This document shows, piece after piece, positions 16,569 to 25,450 of a DNA stretch of 64,000 nt (position 1 is the first letter of the stretch; each line of letters starts with the position of its first letter). The notes under the pieces were generated by a model. The model was given only the letters and a program-made list of their open reading frames with translations. It did no database searches and had not been told where the DNA came from. The stretch lies in contig CAVXNC010000014.1 in the NCBI GenBank assembly GCA_963762865.1, forward strand, positions 124,001 through 188,000. Reading direction: 5' to 3'. The stretch comes from DATHAP01 sp963762865 (GTDB lineage Bacteria; Actinomycetota; Actinomycetes; JACCUZ01). A program made the position numbers and the translations under genes.

Positions 16569-18337
16569 GAGCGGACAGCGGCGAGCACGTGCGACGCGGC
16601 GTCCGCCACCGCGACGTCCGTCCGCTCCCCCGACCTGCGGTCGCGCACCTCGACGACCCCGTCGGCGAGCCCCTTGCCCACGACGACGATGGTCGGCATG
16701 CCGAGCAGCTCGGCGTCCTTGAACTTCACGCCCGCCGACACCGATCGCCGGTCGTCGTAGAGGACCTCGACGCCGGCGGCGACCAGCTCGTCGGCCAGGG
16801 CCTGCGTCGCCTCGAAGATGGCGTCGTCCTTGCCGGCGGCGACCAGGTGGACGTCGCACGGCGCGACCGCGCGCGGCCAGCACAGGCCGATGTCGTCGAG
16901 CGTCGCCTCGGCGATGGCGGCGATCGCGCGGGACGGGCCGATGCCGTACGAGCCCATCGTGACGACCTGCTGCTTCCCGTTCTCGTCGAGCACCTTGAGA
17001 TCGAGCGCGTCGGCGAACTTGCGGCCGAGCTGGAAGATGTGGCCCATCTCGATCCCCCGGGCGGTGACGAGGGTGCCCCCGTCGCCGTTCGGGCAGGGGT
17101 CGCCCTCGAACACCGAGGCCGCCTCGATGGTGCCGTCCCCGCTGAAGTCCCGGCCCGCGACGAGGTCGAAGACGTGGCGACCGGGCTCGTTGGCGCCGGT
17201 GATCCAGCGGGTGCCCTCAACGACGCGGGGGTCGAGCAGGTAACGAACCGCCGCCGGCTTGTCGGCGCCCAGAGCAGCGGGCCCGATGTAGCCACGGACG
17301 AGCCCGGGTGCGGCCGCGAAGTCCTCGTCGGTGAAGGGCTCGACGACGGCCGGATGCACGACGGCCTCGAGTCGCTTGGCGTCGACCTCGCGGTCGCCCG
17401 GCACGGCGATGGCGAGCAGCTCGGTCTTGCCCTCGGGCGTCCGGAGCTTGACCACGACGTTCTTCAGGGTGTCGCCGGCCGTCCACTCCCGGTCGCCGCG
17501 ACGCAGGTCCTCGCGGCTGTTGGCCAGCGAGACGAGGGTCTCGATCGTCGGAGTGTCGGGGGTGTCCTCGACGTGCGCCGCGGGCACGTCGTCGTACGGC
17601 TGGACCGGCGGGACCAAGGTGCGCAGGGCCTCGACGTTGGCCGCGTAGTCACACGTGGTGCACCGGACGTAGGTGTCCTCGCCGACCTCGGCCGGCGTGA
17701 GGAACTCCTCGCTCTTCGAGCCGCCCATCGCCCCGGAGAGCGCCGAGACGATCACGTAGTCGAGACCGAGCCGGTCGAAGATGCGGATGTAGGCGTCGCG
17801 GTGGGCGGCGTACGACCGGTCCAGGCCGGCGTCGTCGACGTCGAAGGAGTAGGAGTCCTTCATCACGAACTCGCGCCCGCGCAGCAGCCCGGCCCTCGGG
17901 CGCTGCTCGTCCCGGAACTTGGTCTGGATCTGGTAGATCCACAGCGGCAGGTCCTTGTACGACGAGTACAGGTCCTTGACGAGGAGGGTGAAGAACTCCT
18001 CGTGGGTCGGCCCGAGCATGTAGTCGGCGCCCTTGCGGTCCTTCACGCGGAACACGTCGTCGCCGTACTCGGTCCAGCGGTTGCTCTTGTCGTACGGCTC
18101 CTTGGGCAGCAACGCCGGGAAGTGCACCTCTTGCGCGCCCATCGCGTCCATCTCGTCGCGGATGATCGCCTCGATCTTGCGCAGCACCCGCCAGCCGAGC
18201 GGCAGGTAGGTGTAGCCGCCGGGGCCGGCCCGGCGGATGTAGCCGGCCCGGACGAGCAGGCGGTGCGACGGCACCTCAGCGTCGGCCGGGTCCTCTCGCA
18301 GGGTGCGCAGGAACAGGGTCGACATCCGAAGCAGCAT
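16565..18337 (-). CDS. proS: Prolyl-tRNA synthetase (bacterial type)
   Basis: 590-residue class II synthetase. Motif 1 region: GGYTYLPLGWRVLRKIEAII. Motif 2: TKFRDEQRPRAGLLRGREF. Motif 3: MGSYGIGPSRAIAAIAE. Between motifs 2 and 3 (roughly residues 230-400) lies the YbaK-like editing insertion, which marks the bacterial-type enzyme and clears mischarged Ala-tRNA(Pro). The C-terminal anticodon-binding domain carries VLYDDRRSVSAGVKFKDAEL. The annotated ATG gives MLLRMSTLFLRTLRE; the second Met is an alternative. The HAD, tauE and kinase genes follow with overlaps. Confidence 0.97.
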   Translation of the reverse strand: MLLRMSTLFLRTLREDPADAEVPSHRLLVRAGYIRRAGPGGYTYLPLGWRVLRKIEAIIRDEMDAMGAQEVHFPALLPKEPYDKSNRWTEYGDDVFRVKDRKGADYMLGPTHEEFFTLLVKDLYSSYKDLPLWIYQIQTKFRDEQRPRAGLLRGREFVMKDSYSFDVDDAGLDRSYAAHRDAYIRIFDRLGLDYVIVSALSGAMGGSKSEEFLTPAEVGEDTYVRCTTCDYAANVEALRTLVPPVQPYDDVPAAHVEDTPDTPTIETLVSLANSREDLRRGDREWTAGDTLKNVVVKLRTPEGKTELLAIAVPGDREVDAKRLEAVVHPAVVEPFTDEDFAAAPGLVRGYIGPAALGADKPAAVRYLLDPRVVEGTRWITGANEPGRHVFDLVAGRDFSGDGTIEAASVFEGDPCPNGDGGTLVTARGIEMGHIFQLGRKFADALDLKVLDENGKQQVVTMGSYGIGPSRAIAAIAEATLDDIGLCWPRAVAPCDVHLVAAGKDDAIFEATQALADELVAAGVEVLYDDRRSVSAGVKFKDAELLGMPTIVVVGKGLADGVVEVRDRRSGERTDVAVADAASHVLAAVRS

Positions 18338-18407
18338 GTCCGCGAGGATAACGAGCAGACGAGGCCCGCCCCGAGCGGGTTTCCGCCGGGAAGGTCGTAC
18401 CGCTGGC

Positions 18408-20270
18408 CTAGCGGAATGCCCTGGACTGGATCCCGTAGAGCTCGGCGTAGGTGCCGCCGCGCGCCAACAGCTCGTCGTGGCTGCCGACCTCGGTGACCTT
18501 GGCCCCGTCGAGGACGACGATCAGGTCGGCCATCCGCACGGTGGAGAAGCGGTGCGACACGAGCACCGTGATGCGGCCCCGGGCCACCGATCCGCGGGCA
18601 GCCGACGCGAACCGCTCGAAGAGTGCGTGCTCCGTCTCGGCGTCGAGGGCAGCCGTCGGCTCGTCGAGGACCAGCAGCAGCGGCTCGTCGCGCATGAAGC
18701 CGCGGGCGAGCGCGAGCTTCTGCCACTGGCCGTAGGACACCTCGACGCCGTCGTCCCACGACGGTCCGAGCTGGGTGGCGAGCCCGCCGGGCAGCCCGTC
18801 GACGACGTCGCGTGCGCCGGCCCGGTCGACGGCGGCGTCGACCGCCGCGCGGTCGCCGATGCGAGCCAGCTCGCCGAGCCCGACCGACTCCTGCGCGGGC
18901 AGCTCGAAGCGCACGAAGTCCTGGAAGGCACCGGCCAGGCGTTCGCGCCAGACCGGCACCGCGAAGGACGCCAGGTCGGCGCCGTCCACCTCGATCCGCC
19001 CCGAGTCCGGGTCGTAGAGCCGGGCGAGCAGCTTGACGAGCGTCGTCTTGCCCGCGCCGTTCTCGCCCACGACCGCGACCACCGCGCCGGCCGGCAGGTC
19101 CAGCGACACGTCATCGAGCACCGGCCGGTCGGTGCCGGGGTAGGCGAAGCTCACGTGGTCCAGCCGGATGCCGGTTCGCAGTCTTTCGGGCGGTACGCCG
19201 TCCGACCGCGCGTCGACAGCGACCACATAGTCCTCGAGCCACATCAGCCGCCGGGAGATGTCCAGCCAGAAGCTGCGCAGGAAGCCGAGCTCACCCACGG
19301 CGGCGCCGACGAACTGCGAGAGCTGGCTGCCGGCAACCAGGACGAGCACCACCGCGCCCGGTGAGGCGTCGAGCACCGTCGTGGTCAGGACCACCGCACC
19401 GACGTAGGCCAGCCCGAAGACCGCCCACCCCGCGCTGTTCCACGCGGCAGTCCCCCAGGTCGCCCGGATCATCGGCCGGGAGAGCAGCTCGAACTCCGCG
19501 CGTCGCATCCGGACCAGGTCCGGCCCGTTGCCGGTGACGCGCAGCTCCTTGCCGGGCGGTGCCGTGGTGCCCAGCTCGAAGAGGTGCCGGACCCGTCGCT
19601 GGTGCGGAGCGACCCGCTCGAAGACCGCGCGCTCGACGCCCGGCCGCCAGGTCGCGGAGACCACGAGTGGGATCGCGAACACCGCCAGCAGGCCGAGCAC
19701 CGGGCTGACCTGGGTGACGAGGAGCACCTCGACGACCACCAGCCGCAGCACCCAGCCCAGCGTCGAGAACAGCGAGGAGAAGAGGTGGTCCAGCCCGAAC
19801 GTGTTGCGCCGCAGGACCTCGAGTCGGTCCAGGTGCTCACGGCGCTCCTGGTGCGCGACGGTCGCGACCGTGGCATGCAGCCGCGCGACGTGGGCCTCCA
19901 TGGCGATCGACAGGCGGTCGCGGAAGCGGCGGCTGAGCCGGTCGAAGACGACCTGCAGCCACCACAGCAGGGTCGCCGACACCGCCAGCCCGATGCCGGC
20001 GACCGTCACGTCCGCGCGGGAGCCGTCCTGGACGCCGTTGACGAGCAGCGCGAGCCAGAGGCCGATCAGGGACGACGGCAGTGCCAGCGCGAGGGTCATC
20101 GCGACCGACACGACGAGCAGCCGGGGCTCCACGCGGTAGGCGAGCTTGACCATCCGCCACAGCGACTGGCCGGCCGGCGGCAGGTCGTCGGCTGCCTGCC
20201 CGACGCGACGCGCCGCGCGGTCGCTGGTGACGTCGGTCGGGTCGGTCGCGTCGTCAGTCGAGCGTGTCAT
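18408..20270 (-). CDS. Half-size ABC transporter (TMD-NBD) with degenerate signature
   Basis: 620 residues: an N-terminal membrane domain with about six helices, then a nucleotide-binding domain. Walker A is GENGAGKTTLVKL, Walker B LLLVLDEPTAALD, followed by the H-loop VLVSHRFSTV. The signature is VSYGQWQKLALAR instead of LSGGQ, so one composite ATP site may be weak. It starts 17 bases inside the end of the upstream half-transporter, and the two probably form a heterodimer. An exporter is likely; the substrate is not predictable. Confidence 0.85.
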   Translation of the reverse strand: MTRSTDDATDPTDVTSDRAARRVGQAADDLPPAGQSLWRMVKLAYRVEPRLLVVSVAMTLALALPSSLIGLWLALLVNGVQDGSRADVTVAGIGLAVSATLLWWLQVVFDRLSRRFRDRLSIAMEAHVARLHATVATVAHQERREHLDRLEVLRRNTFGLDHLFSSLFSTLGWVLRLVVVEVLLVTQVSPVLGLLAVFAIPLVVSATWRPGVERAVFERVAPHQRRVRHLFELGTTAPPGKELRVTGNGPDLVRMRRAEFELLSRPMIRATWGTAAWNSAGWAVFGLAYVGAVVLTTTVLDASPGAVVLVLVAGSQLSQFVGAAVGELGFLRSFWLDISRRLMWLEDYVVAVDARSDGVPPERLRTGIRLDHVSFAYPGTDRPVLDDVSLDLPAGAVVAVVGENGAGKTTLVKLLARLYDPDSGRIEVDGADLASFAVPVWRERLAGAFQDFVRFELPAQESVGLGELARIGDRAAVDAAVDRAGARDVVDGLPGGLATQLGPSWDDGVEVSYGQWQKLALARGFMRDEPLLLVLDEPTAALDAETEHALFERFASAARGSVARGRITVLVSHRFSTVRMADLIVVLDGAKVTEVGSHDELLARGGTYAELYGIQSRAFR

Positions 20271-22110
20271 GCACGACCTCCTCGCCGCGCTCGTCGACCT
20301 CGGTGAAGCGGGCCGCCTGCAGCTCGAACATCGTGCGGTAGCGGCCCCCGAGCGCGATCAGCTCGTCGTGCGTGCCGAGCTCGGCGACCCGGCCGTGCTC
20401 GAGCACGCAGATCCGGTCGGCCTTGCGAACCGTCGAGAAGCGGTGCGAGACGAGGATCGTCGTGCAGCCGCGCGTCTCCGCGAGGATCCGCTCGAAGATC
20501 TCCGACTCTCCACGAACGTCGAGGGCCGCTGTCGGCTCGTCGAGCAGGACGATGCGCGCCCCTTGCGTGACGGCCGCGAGCGCCCGAGCCAGGGCCACCC
20601 GCTGCCACTGGCCGCCCGAGAGGTCGGTGCCGTCGTCGTAGCCGCGCGCCAGCACGGTGCCCAGCCCGGCAGACCGCTCGGTCAGGTGCGCCGCCCCGGC
20701 GGACGCGAGCGCCTGGAGCACGACGTCGTCGTCCGCACCGCGCGGCGCGACGTTGTCACGCAGCGGCAGCTCGTAGCGGATGAAGTCCTGGAAGACAGCG
20801 GTGACCGAGGCTCGGTGCTCATCGACGTCGAGCTCGCGGATGTCGACGCCGTCGACCTCGACTGCGCCGGCTTGCGGGTCGTAGAGCCGGCAGACCAGCT
20901 TGGCCATCGTCGTCTTGCCTGCGCCGTTGACCCCTACGACCGCCATCGAGGTGCCCGCCGGAACGGTGAGGTCGACGTGGTCGAGCACCAGTGGCCCGTC
21001 GCCGTAGCCGAACGTGACGTCCCGCAACCTGAGCTCGGGTGCCTCCGCCGGCGGGCGCCCTCCGGCACCACCGGACACCAGGGCCCCGACCCTGGCCATC
21101 TCCGCGGGCAGCCGCAACGTCATCGCCGCCGGGGCGGCCGACATGTCCAGCGCCCAGCTCAGCCCGCCGAAAGCGACCGCGCTGGCGCCGACGGCAGCCT
21201 GCAGGTAGGTCGTCGCGGCGCCGAGGCCGATGGTGCCGTCGAAGGCGGCGCGGGTCAGCGCCCAGAAGACGAGCACGTTGCCGGCCAGCACGATCAGCAG
21301 GGCACCCGCCAGGGGCCGCTCACGCAGCCGCGTGGCGGCGTACTGCAGGTCGAAGAGCCGCTGCCGCCGCGCGCTGAACCGGTCGACGACCCAGTCACCG
21401 AGACCGAACAGCCGCAGCTCCTTGGCAGCCGGCGGCTCCACCGCCAGGTCGTAGGCGTAGGCCGCGTGCCGCTGCGCGTCGCGCACCTCCGCGGTGTTGC
21501 GGTCCTTCCACACGCCGCTCTCGCGCAGCAACCAGTGGGTGGACGCCCACACGGCGAGCAGCACCGGCGGCGCCCACCACGAGAAGCCGAAGAGGATGGC
21601 CGCCGACACGATGCCGGTCACCAGCTGAGCAAGCCCGATCGCGATGAACTCCATCGAGATCCGCAGCGGCGGGCCGCCGCGACCGAGGTCGAAGTCGCGG
21701 GCCATCGCGAGGTCGGTGGCGAGCTCCGCGCTCTCCAGGTGGGCCATGCCCGGCGGGTCGACGCTGGCCCGCATCAACCGGTCGCTGAGCCAGTCCGCGG
21801 TGACCGCCCCGAGCACCGCGCTCACCGCCTGCAGGACCGGCGGCAGCACCTGCGCGAGCACGAAGAGCACCCCCACCACCGTGAGCGGCCAGACGAGGTC
21901 GCTGTCGTCGCGCACCGCGCCCACGACCACGCCCGTGGCGATCGCCAGCAGGCCGGGCATCGCGCCCTGCAGCACGAGGACGGACCACCAGGCGACCGTC
22001 TTGCCGGGTGACGCCTTCCACAGCACGCCGAAGAACTGCCACTCGGGCCGCGCGCGCACGGCGGACAGCGACATCCGCGACACCCGCGAGTCCGTCGGCA
22101 CGGTCGACAT
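20254..22110 (-). CDS. Half-size ABC transporter (TMD-NBD)
   Basis: 618 residues, membrane domain followed by a complete nucleotide-binding domain: Walker A GVNGAGKTTMAKL, signature LSGGQWQRVALAR, Walker B IVLLDEPTAALD, H-loop LVSHRFSTV. It overlaps the next half-transporter by 17 bases. The two share the same order of motifs and similar length, consistent with a heterodimeric exporter with one canonical and one degenerate site. No peptidase domain or nearby peptide precursor was seen, so a bacteriocin role is not supported. Confidence 0.87.
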   Translation of the reverse strand: MSTVPTDSRVSRMSLSAVRARPEWQFFGVLWKASPGKTVAWWSVLVLQGAMPGLLAIATGVVVGAVRDDSDLVWPLTVVGVLFVLAQVLPPVLQAVSAVLGAVTADWLSDRLMRASVDPPGMAHLESAELATDLAMARDFDLGRGGPPLRISMEFIAIGLAQLVTGIVSAAILFGFSWWAPPVLLAVWASTHWLLRESGVWKDRNTAEVRDAQRHAAYAYDLAVEPPAAKELRLFGLGDWVVDRFSARRQRLFDLQYAATRLRERPLAGALLIVLAGNVLVFWALTRAAFDGTIGLGAATTYLQAAVGASAVAFGGLSWALDMSAAPAAMTLRLPAEMARVGALVSGGAGGRPPAEAPELRLRDVTFGYGDGPLVLDHVDLTVPAGTSMAVVGVNGAGKTTMAKLVCRLYDPQAGAVEVDGVDIRELDVDEHRASVTAVFQDFIRYELPLRDNVAPRGADDDVVLQALASAGAAHLTERSAGLGTVLARGYDDGTDLSGGQWQRVALARALAAVTQGARIVLLDEPTAALDVRGESEIFERILAETRGCTTILVSHRFSTVRKADRICVLEHGRVAELGTHDELIALGGRYRTMFELQAARFTEVDERGEEVVHDTLD

Positions 22111-22113
22111 CCT

Positions 22114-22956
22114 CTAGAAGAGGACGGACATGAAGGTGCCGCGGTCGGTGAAGCCCACCGTGCGGTACGTCGCCCGGGCAGCGTGGTTGTAGTCGTTCAC
22201 GTAGAGACTCACGACCGGTGCGATGTCGCGCATGGCCTGGGCGGCCACCGCCGCCATCCCCGGCGCTGACAGCCCGCGGCCGCGCAGCTCGGGCGGGACC
22301 CAGACGCCCTGCACCTGGCAGGCGGCGTCGGTCACCGAGCCGATCTCGGCCTTGAAGACGACCCTGCCGTCGTCGATGCGGGCGTACGAACGTCCGGCGC
22401 GGATCAGCTCGGCCACCCGGGCGCGGTAGGACGCGCCACCGTCGGCCGTGACCGGCGAGACGCCCACCTCCTCGGTGAACATCGCGACGCAGGCGGGCAC
22501 CAGGGTGTCGAGCTCCTCCATCGCCACCGGACGCACCAGCGGGTCGGGCTCGACGAGCGGCGCGGTCTCGATCGCCATCAACGGCTGGTCGGGCCGGACG
22601 TCGCGGGCCGGCCCCCAGTGCGGCTCGAGCTCGGCCCACATCGCGGCGACCGCGTCACGCGCCCCCACGATGGAGGCGCAGCGGCGGCCGAGCCGGCGGG
22701 CCCGGTCGGCGAAGGCGTGCACGGCCTCCGGGCCGGCCTGCACCGGCACCAGGTTGGCGGCGGCGTGGCAGAGCGACTCGAGGCGGCCGTCGACGACGTG
22801 GCCCCACAGCTCACCGCCGAGCCGGCGCGGGTCGAGCCCGACGGCGGCGACCCGGGAGGCGACGAAGACGTCGGCGACCGGGTCACGGGAGAGCAGCTCG
22901 GTGACCTCGGGCAGGTCCTCGGGGCGCAGGACGCGCAGCGCCGACGTGCGCAGCAC
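22114..22956 (-). CDS. DUF4081/GNAT acetyltransferase
   Basis: 280 residues. The N-terminal part (RPEDLPEVTELLSRDPVADV) matches the DUF4081 region seen in actinobacterial GNAT proteins, and the C-terminal GNAT domain has VQGVWVPPELRGRGLSAPGM (acetyl-CoA loop R-G-R-G-L) and LYVNDYNHAARATYRTVGF. GTG 22956 has GGAGGAGGGA just upstream. It sits directly after ispG in the same direction, an arrangement common in actinobacteria. Substrate unknown. Confidence 0.86.
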   Translation of the reverse strand: MLRTSALRVLRPEDLPEVTELLSRDPVADVFVASRVAAVGLDPRRLGGELWGHVVDGRLESLCHAAANLVPVQAGPEAVHAFADRARRLGRRCASIVGARDAVAAMWAELEPHWGPARDVRPDQPLMAIETAPLVEPDPLVRPVAMEELDTLVPACVAMFTEEVGVSPVTADGGASYRARVAELIRAGRSYARIDDGRVVFKAEIGSVTDAACQVQGVWVPPELRGRGLSAPGMAAVAAQAMRDIAPVVSLYVNDYNHAARATYRTVGFTDRGTFMSVLF

Positions 22957-22984
22957 GCTCCCTCCTCCCCGGGAAAATCGCGGC

Positions 22985-24139
22985 CTAGCGGACGGTCACC
23001 GCCGGCTCGCCAGAGGCTACGCCCTCCGACTCCATCTCCTCGGCGATCCGCATCGCCTCCTCGATGAGCGTCTCGACGATCTGGCTCTCCGGCACCGTCT
23101 TGATGACCTCGCCCTTGACGAAGATCTGGCCCTTGCCGTTGCCGGACGCCACGCCGAGATCGGCCTCCCGGGCCTCCCCCGGCCCGTTGACGACGCAGCC
23201 CATGACCGCGACGCGCAGCGGGACCGTCATGCCCTCGAGCCCGGCGGTCACCTGGTCGGCGAGGGTGTAGACGTCCACCTGCGCGCGGCCGCAGGACGGG
23301 CACGACACGATCTCGAGCCCACGCTTCTTCAGGCCGAGCGACTCCAGGATCTGGTTGCCGACCTTGACCTCCTCGACCGGCGGGGCCGAGAGCGAGACGC
23401 GGATCGTGTCACCGATGCCCTCGGCCAGCAGCGCCCCGAAGGCGACGGCGGACTTGATGGTGCCCTGGAAGGCGGGGCCGGCCTCGGTGACCCCGAGGTG
23501 CAGCGGGTAGTCGCACTGCTCGGCCAGCAGCCGGTAGGCGGCGATCATCACGACCGGGTCGTTGTGCTTCACCGAGATCTTGATGTCGCGGAAGCCGTGC
23601 TCCTCGAAGAGCGAGCACTCCCACAGCGCCGACTCGACGAGCGCCTCGGGCGTGGCCTTGCCGTACTTCGCGAGCAGCCGCTTGTCCAGCGACCCGGCGT
23701 TGACGCCGATCCGGATCGGGACACCGGCGTCCCCGGCCGCCCTGGCGATCTCCTTGACCTTGTCGTCGAAGGCCTTGATGTTGCCCGGGTTGACGCGCAC
23801 CGCGGCGCAGCCGGCGTCGATGGCGGCGAAGACGTACTTCGGCTGGAAGTGGATGTCGGCGATGACCGGGATCTGCGACTTGCGCGCGATGGCCGGGAGC
23901 GCCTCCGCGTCGTCCTGGCTCGGGCAGGCGACCCGCACGATCTGGCAGCCCGACGCCGTGAGCTCGGCGATCTGCTGCAGCGTCGCGTCGATGTCGGTCG
24001 TCGGGGTGGTCGTCATCGACTGCACCGACACCGGGGCGTCGCCGCCGACCAGGACCCCTCCGACGTCGATCTGCCGGGAGACCCGGCGGGTCGCGAGGGG
24101 CTTCGGGGGTGTCTCGGGCATCCCGAGGGAGACGGTCAC
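22985..24139 (-). CDS. ispG: 4-hydroxy-3-methylbut-2-enyl-diphosphate synthase (flavodoxin/ferredoxin)
   Basis: 384 residues; the penultimate enzyme of the MEP isoprenoid pathway, converting MEcPP to HMBPP with a [4Fe-4S] cluster. The TIM-barrel part holds VSVQSMTTTPTTDI, IVRVACPSQDDAEAL and RVNPGNI. The cluster cysteines are visible in SCPSCGRAQVDVY and VMGCVVNGPGEA. The GTG start at 24139 gives MTVSLGMPETPP. It lies in the dxr-rip-ispG run, which joins two MEP enzymes with a membrane protease, the typical actinobacterial arrangement. Confidence 0.97.
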   Translation of the reverse strand: MTVSLGMPETPPKPLATRRVSRQIDVGGVLVGGDAPVSVQSMTTTPTTDIDATLQQIAELTASGCQIVRVACPSQDDAEALPAIARKSQIPVIADIHFQPKYVFAAIDAGCAAVRVNPGNIKAFDDKVKEIARAAGDAGVPIRIGVNAGSLDKRLLAKYGKATPEALVESALWECSLFEEHGFRDIKISVKHNDPVVMIAAYRLLAEQCDYPLHLGVTEAGPAFQGTIKSAVAFGALLAEGIGDTIRVSLSAPPVEEVKVGNQILESLGLKKRGLEIVSCPSCGRAQVDVYTLADQVTAGLEGMTVPLRVAVMGCVVNGPGEAREADLGVASGNGKGQIFVKGEVIKTVPESQIVETLIEEAMRIAEEMESEGVASGEPAVTVR

Positions 24140-24193
24140 CCCTCGATTATCCCCTCGGCCGGCTGCCCGTGCGCCGGCGCCGCCGGCCGAGCC

Positions 24194-25450
24194 TCACTGC
24201 AGCGTGATCGGGTTCACGATGTCGGCGGTCAGCGTGAGCAGCGTGAGCCCGCCGAAGAGCAGGATCACGACGTAGGTCACCGGCAGCAGCTTGTTGTAGT
24301 CCACCCGCCCTGGGTCGGGGCGGCCACGCCGGGCCGCGAACCACGACCTGACGCGCTCGAACCACGCGATCGCGACGTGCCCGCCGTCCAGCGGCAGCAG
24401 CGGGAAGAGGTTGAAGACGCCGATGAAGACGTTCAGCCCGCCCAGGAGCGCCAGGAAGATGATCGGTGCCCCGAGCTCGACCGCCTCACCGCCGATCCGG
24501 CTGGCCCCGACGACGCTGATGGGTGTCTCGGCGTCCCGCTCCTGCCCGCCGATGGCGTCGAAGAGCTTGGGGATCTTCGACGGGAAGGCGGCCACTGCCG
24601 TGAAGGTCTGCTTGATGCTCTCGCCGAGGAAGGACACCGAGCCGCCGATGGCGCTGCCCGCGTCGTACTGCAGGATCCGGCGCGGGTAGGTCGGGGAGAC
24701 CCCGACGGCGGAGACCGTCTGCAGCGGCCCGGTCCCCTCGGTGTCCTCGAGCGCCGGTCGCTGGGTGGGGACCAGGTCGAGTGTCGCGGTCCGCCGCTCG
24801 CCGCCGCGCACGTAGGTCACGTCGACCGGGCCTGGCGGCGTCGCGCGGATGGCGCGCACCAGCTCGCCGTACGTCGCGATCCGCTGGTCGTTCAGGAGGA
24901 CGATGCGGTCCCCGTGCCGGAGCCCGGCGGTGGTGGCCGGCGACACCGGGTCGCTGGCGCGGCACGCCCGCAGGCCGCCGTCCTTGGCCAGGTCGTAGCC
25001 CTGGACGATGCACGGGCTGACGACGCCGATCACCGGCTTGGCGGCCATCGGGTCGTAGGACTGGTAGGCCGGGTTCGGCAGGCCGGTGGCGACTCCCGCG
25101 ATGTAGAAGATGACCAGCGCGAGCAGGAAGTGGGTCGCCGAGCCGGCCACCAGGACCACGGTCCGCTGCCACAGCGGGAAGCGCCAGAAGGCGCGGGACG
25201 AGTCGGCCGGGTCGACCGGCTCGAGCGGGGTCATCCCGACGATCTTCACGAAGCCGCCGGCCGGGATCGCCTTGAGGCCGTACTCCGTCTCGCCCCGCCG
25301 GAAGGAGAAGACGGTCGGCCCGAAGCCGGCGAAGTACTGCGTCGCCTTCATCCCGAAGCTCTTGGCCGTCAAGAGGTGACCGGCCTCGTGCAGGCAGACG
25401 GAGACCAGGATGCCGACGGCGAAGATCAGCACGCCGATCCAGAAGCTCAT
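24194..25450 (-). CDS. RseP/Rip1-type site-2 protease (M50)
   Basis: 418-residue membrane metalloprotease that cleaves substrates such as anti-sigma factors within the membrane. The zinc site HEAGH is at residues 21-25 in the first helix, and the second metal-ligand motif LPLDGGH is near the C-terminus. Between them is a PDZ domain (ATTAGLRHGDRIVLLNDQRI). Other family blocks include GFGPTVFSFRRGETEYGLKAIPAGGFVKI. ATG 25450 overlaps the dxr stop (ATGA), so translation is coupled. This ortholog of mycobacterial Rip1 sits in its usual dxr-ispG context. Confidence 0.93.
   Translation of the reverse strand: MSFWIGVLIFAVGILVSVCLHEAGHLLTAKSFGMKATQYFAGFGPTVFSFRRGETEYGLKAIPAGGFVKIVGMTPLEPVDPADSSRAFWRFPLWQRTVVLVAGSATHFLLALVIFYIAGVATGLPNPAYQSYDPMAAKPVIGVVSPCIVQGYDLAKDGGLRACRASDPVSPATTAGLRHGDRIVLLNDQRIATYGELVRAIRATPPGPVDVTYVRGGERRTATLDLVPTQRPALEDTEGTGPLQTVSAVGVSPTYPRRILQYDAGSAIGGSVSFLGESIKQTFTAVAAFPSKIPKLFDAIGGQERDAETPISVVGASRIGGEAVELGAPIIFLALLGGLNVFIGVFNLFPLLPLDGGHVAIAWFERVRSWFAARRGRPDPGRVDYNKLLPVTYVVILLFGGLTLLTLTADIVNPITLQ

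Noticed and set aside
16589..18496. 635-residue plus-strand frame opposite proS
   Set aside because: Shadow of proS, no start context, no recognisable motif.
20146..22011. 621-residue plus-strand frame opposite the ABC half-transporter
   Set aside because: Shadow frame with no domain signal.
20254..22110. Bacteriocin or natural-product exporter cluster
   Set aside because: No precursor peptide, peptidase domain or biosynthetic enzyme near the ABC pair.
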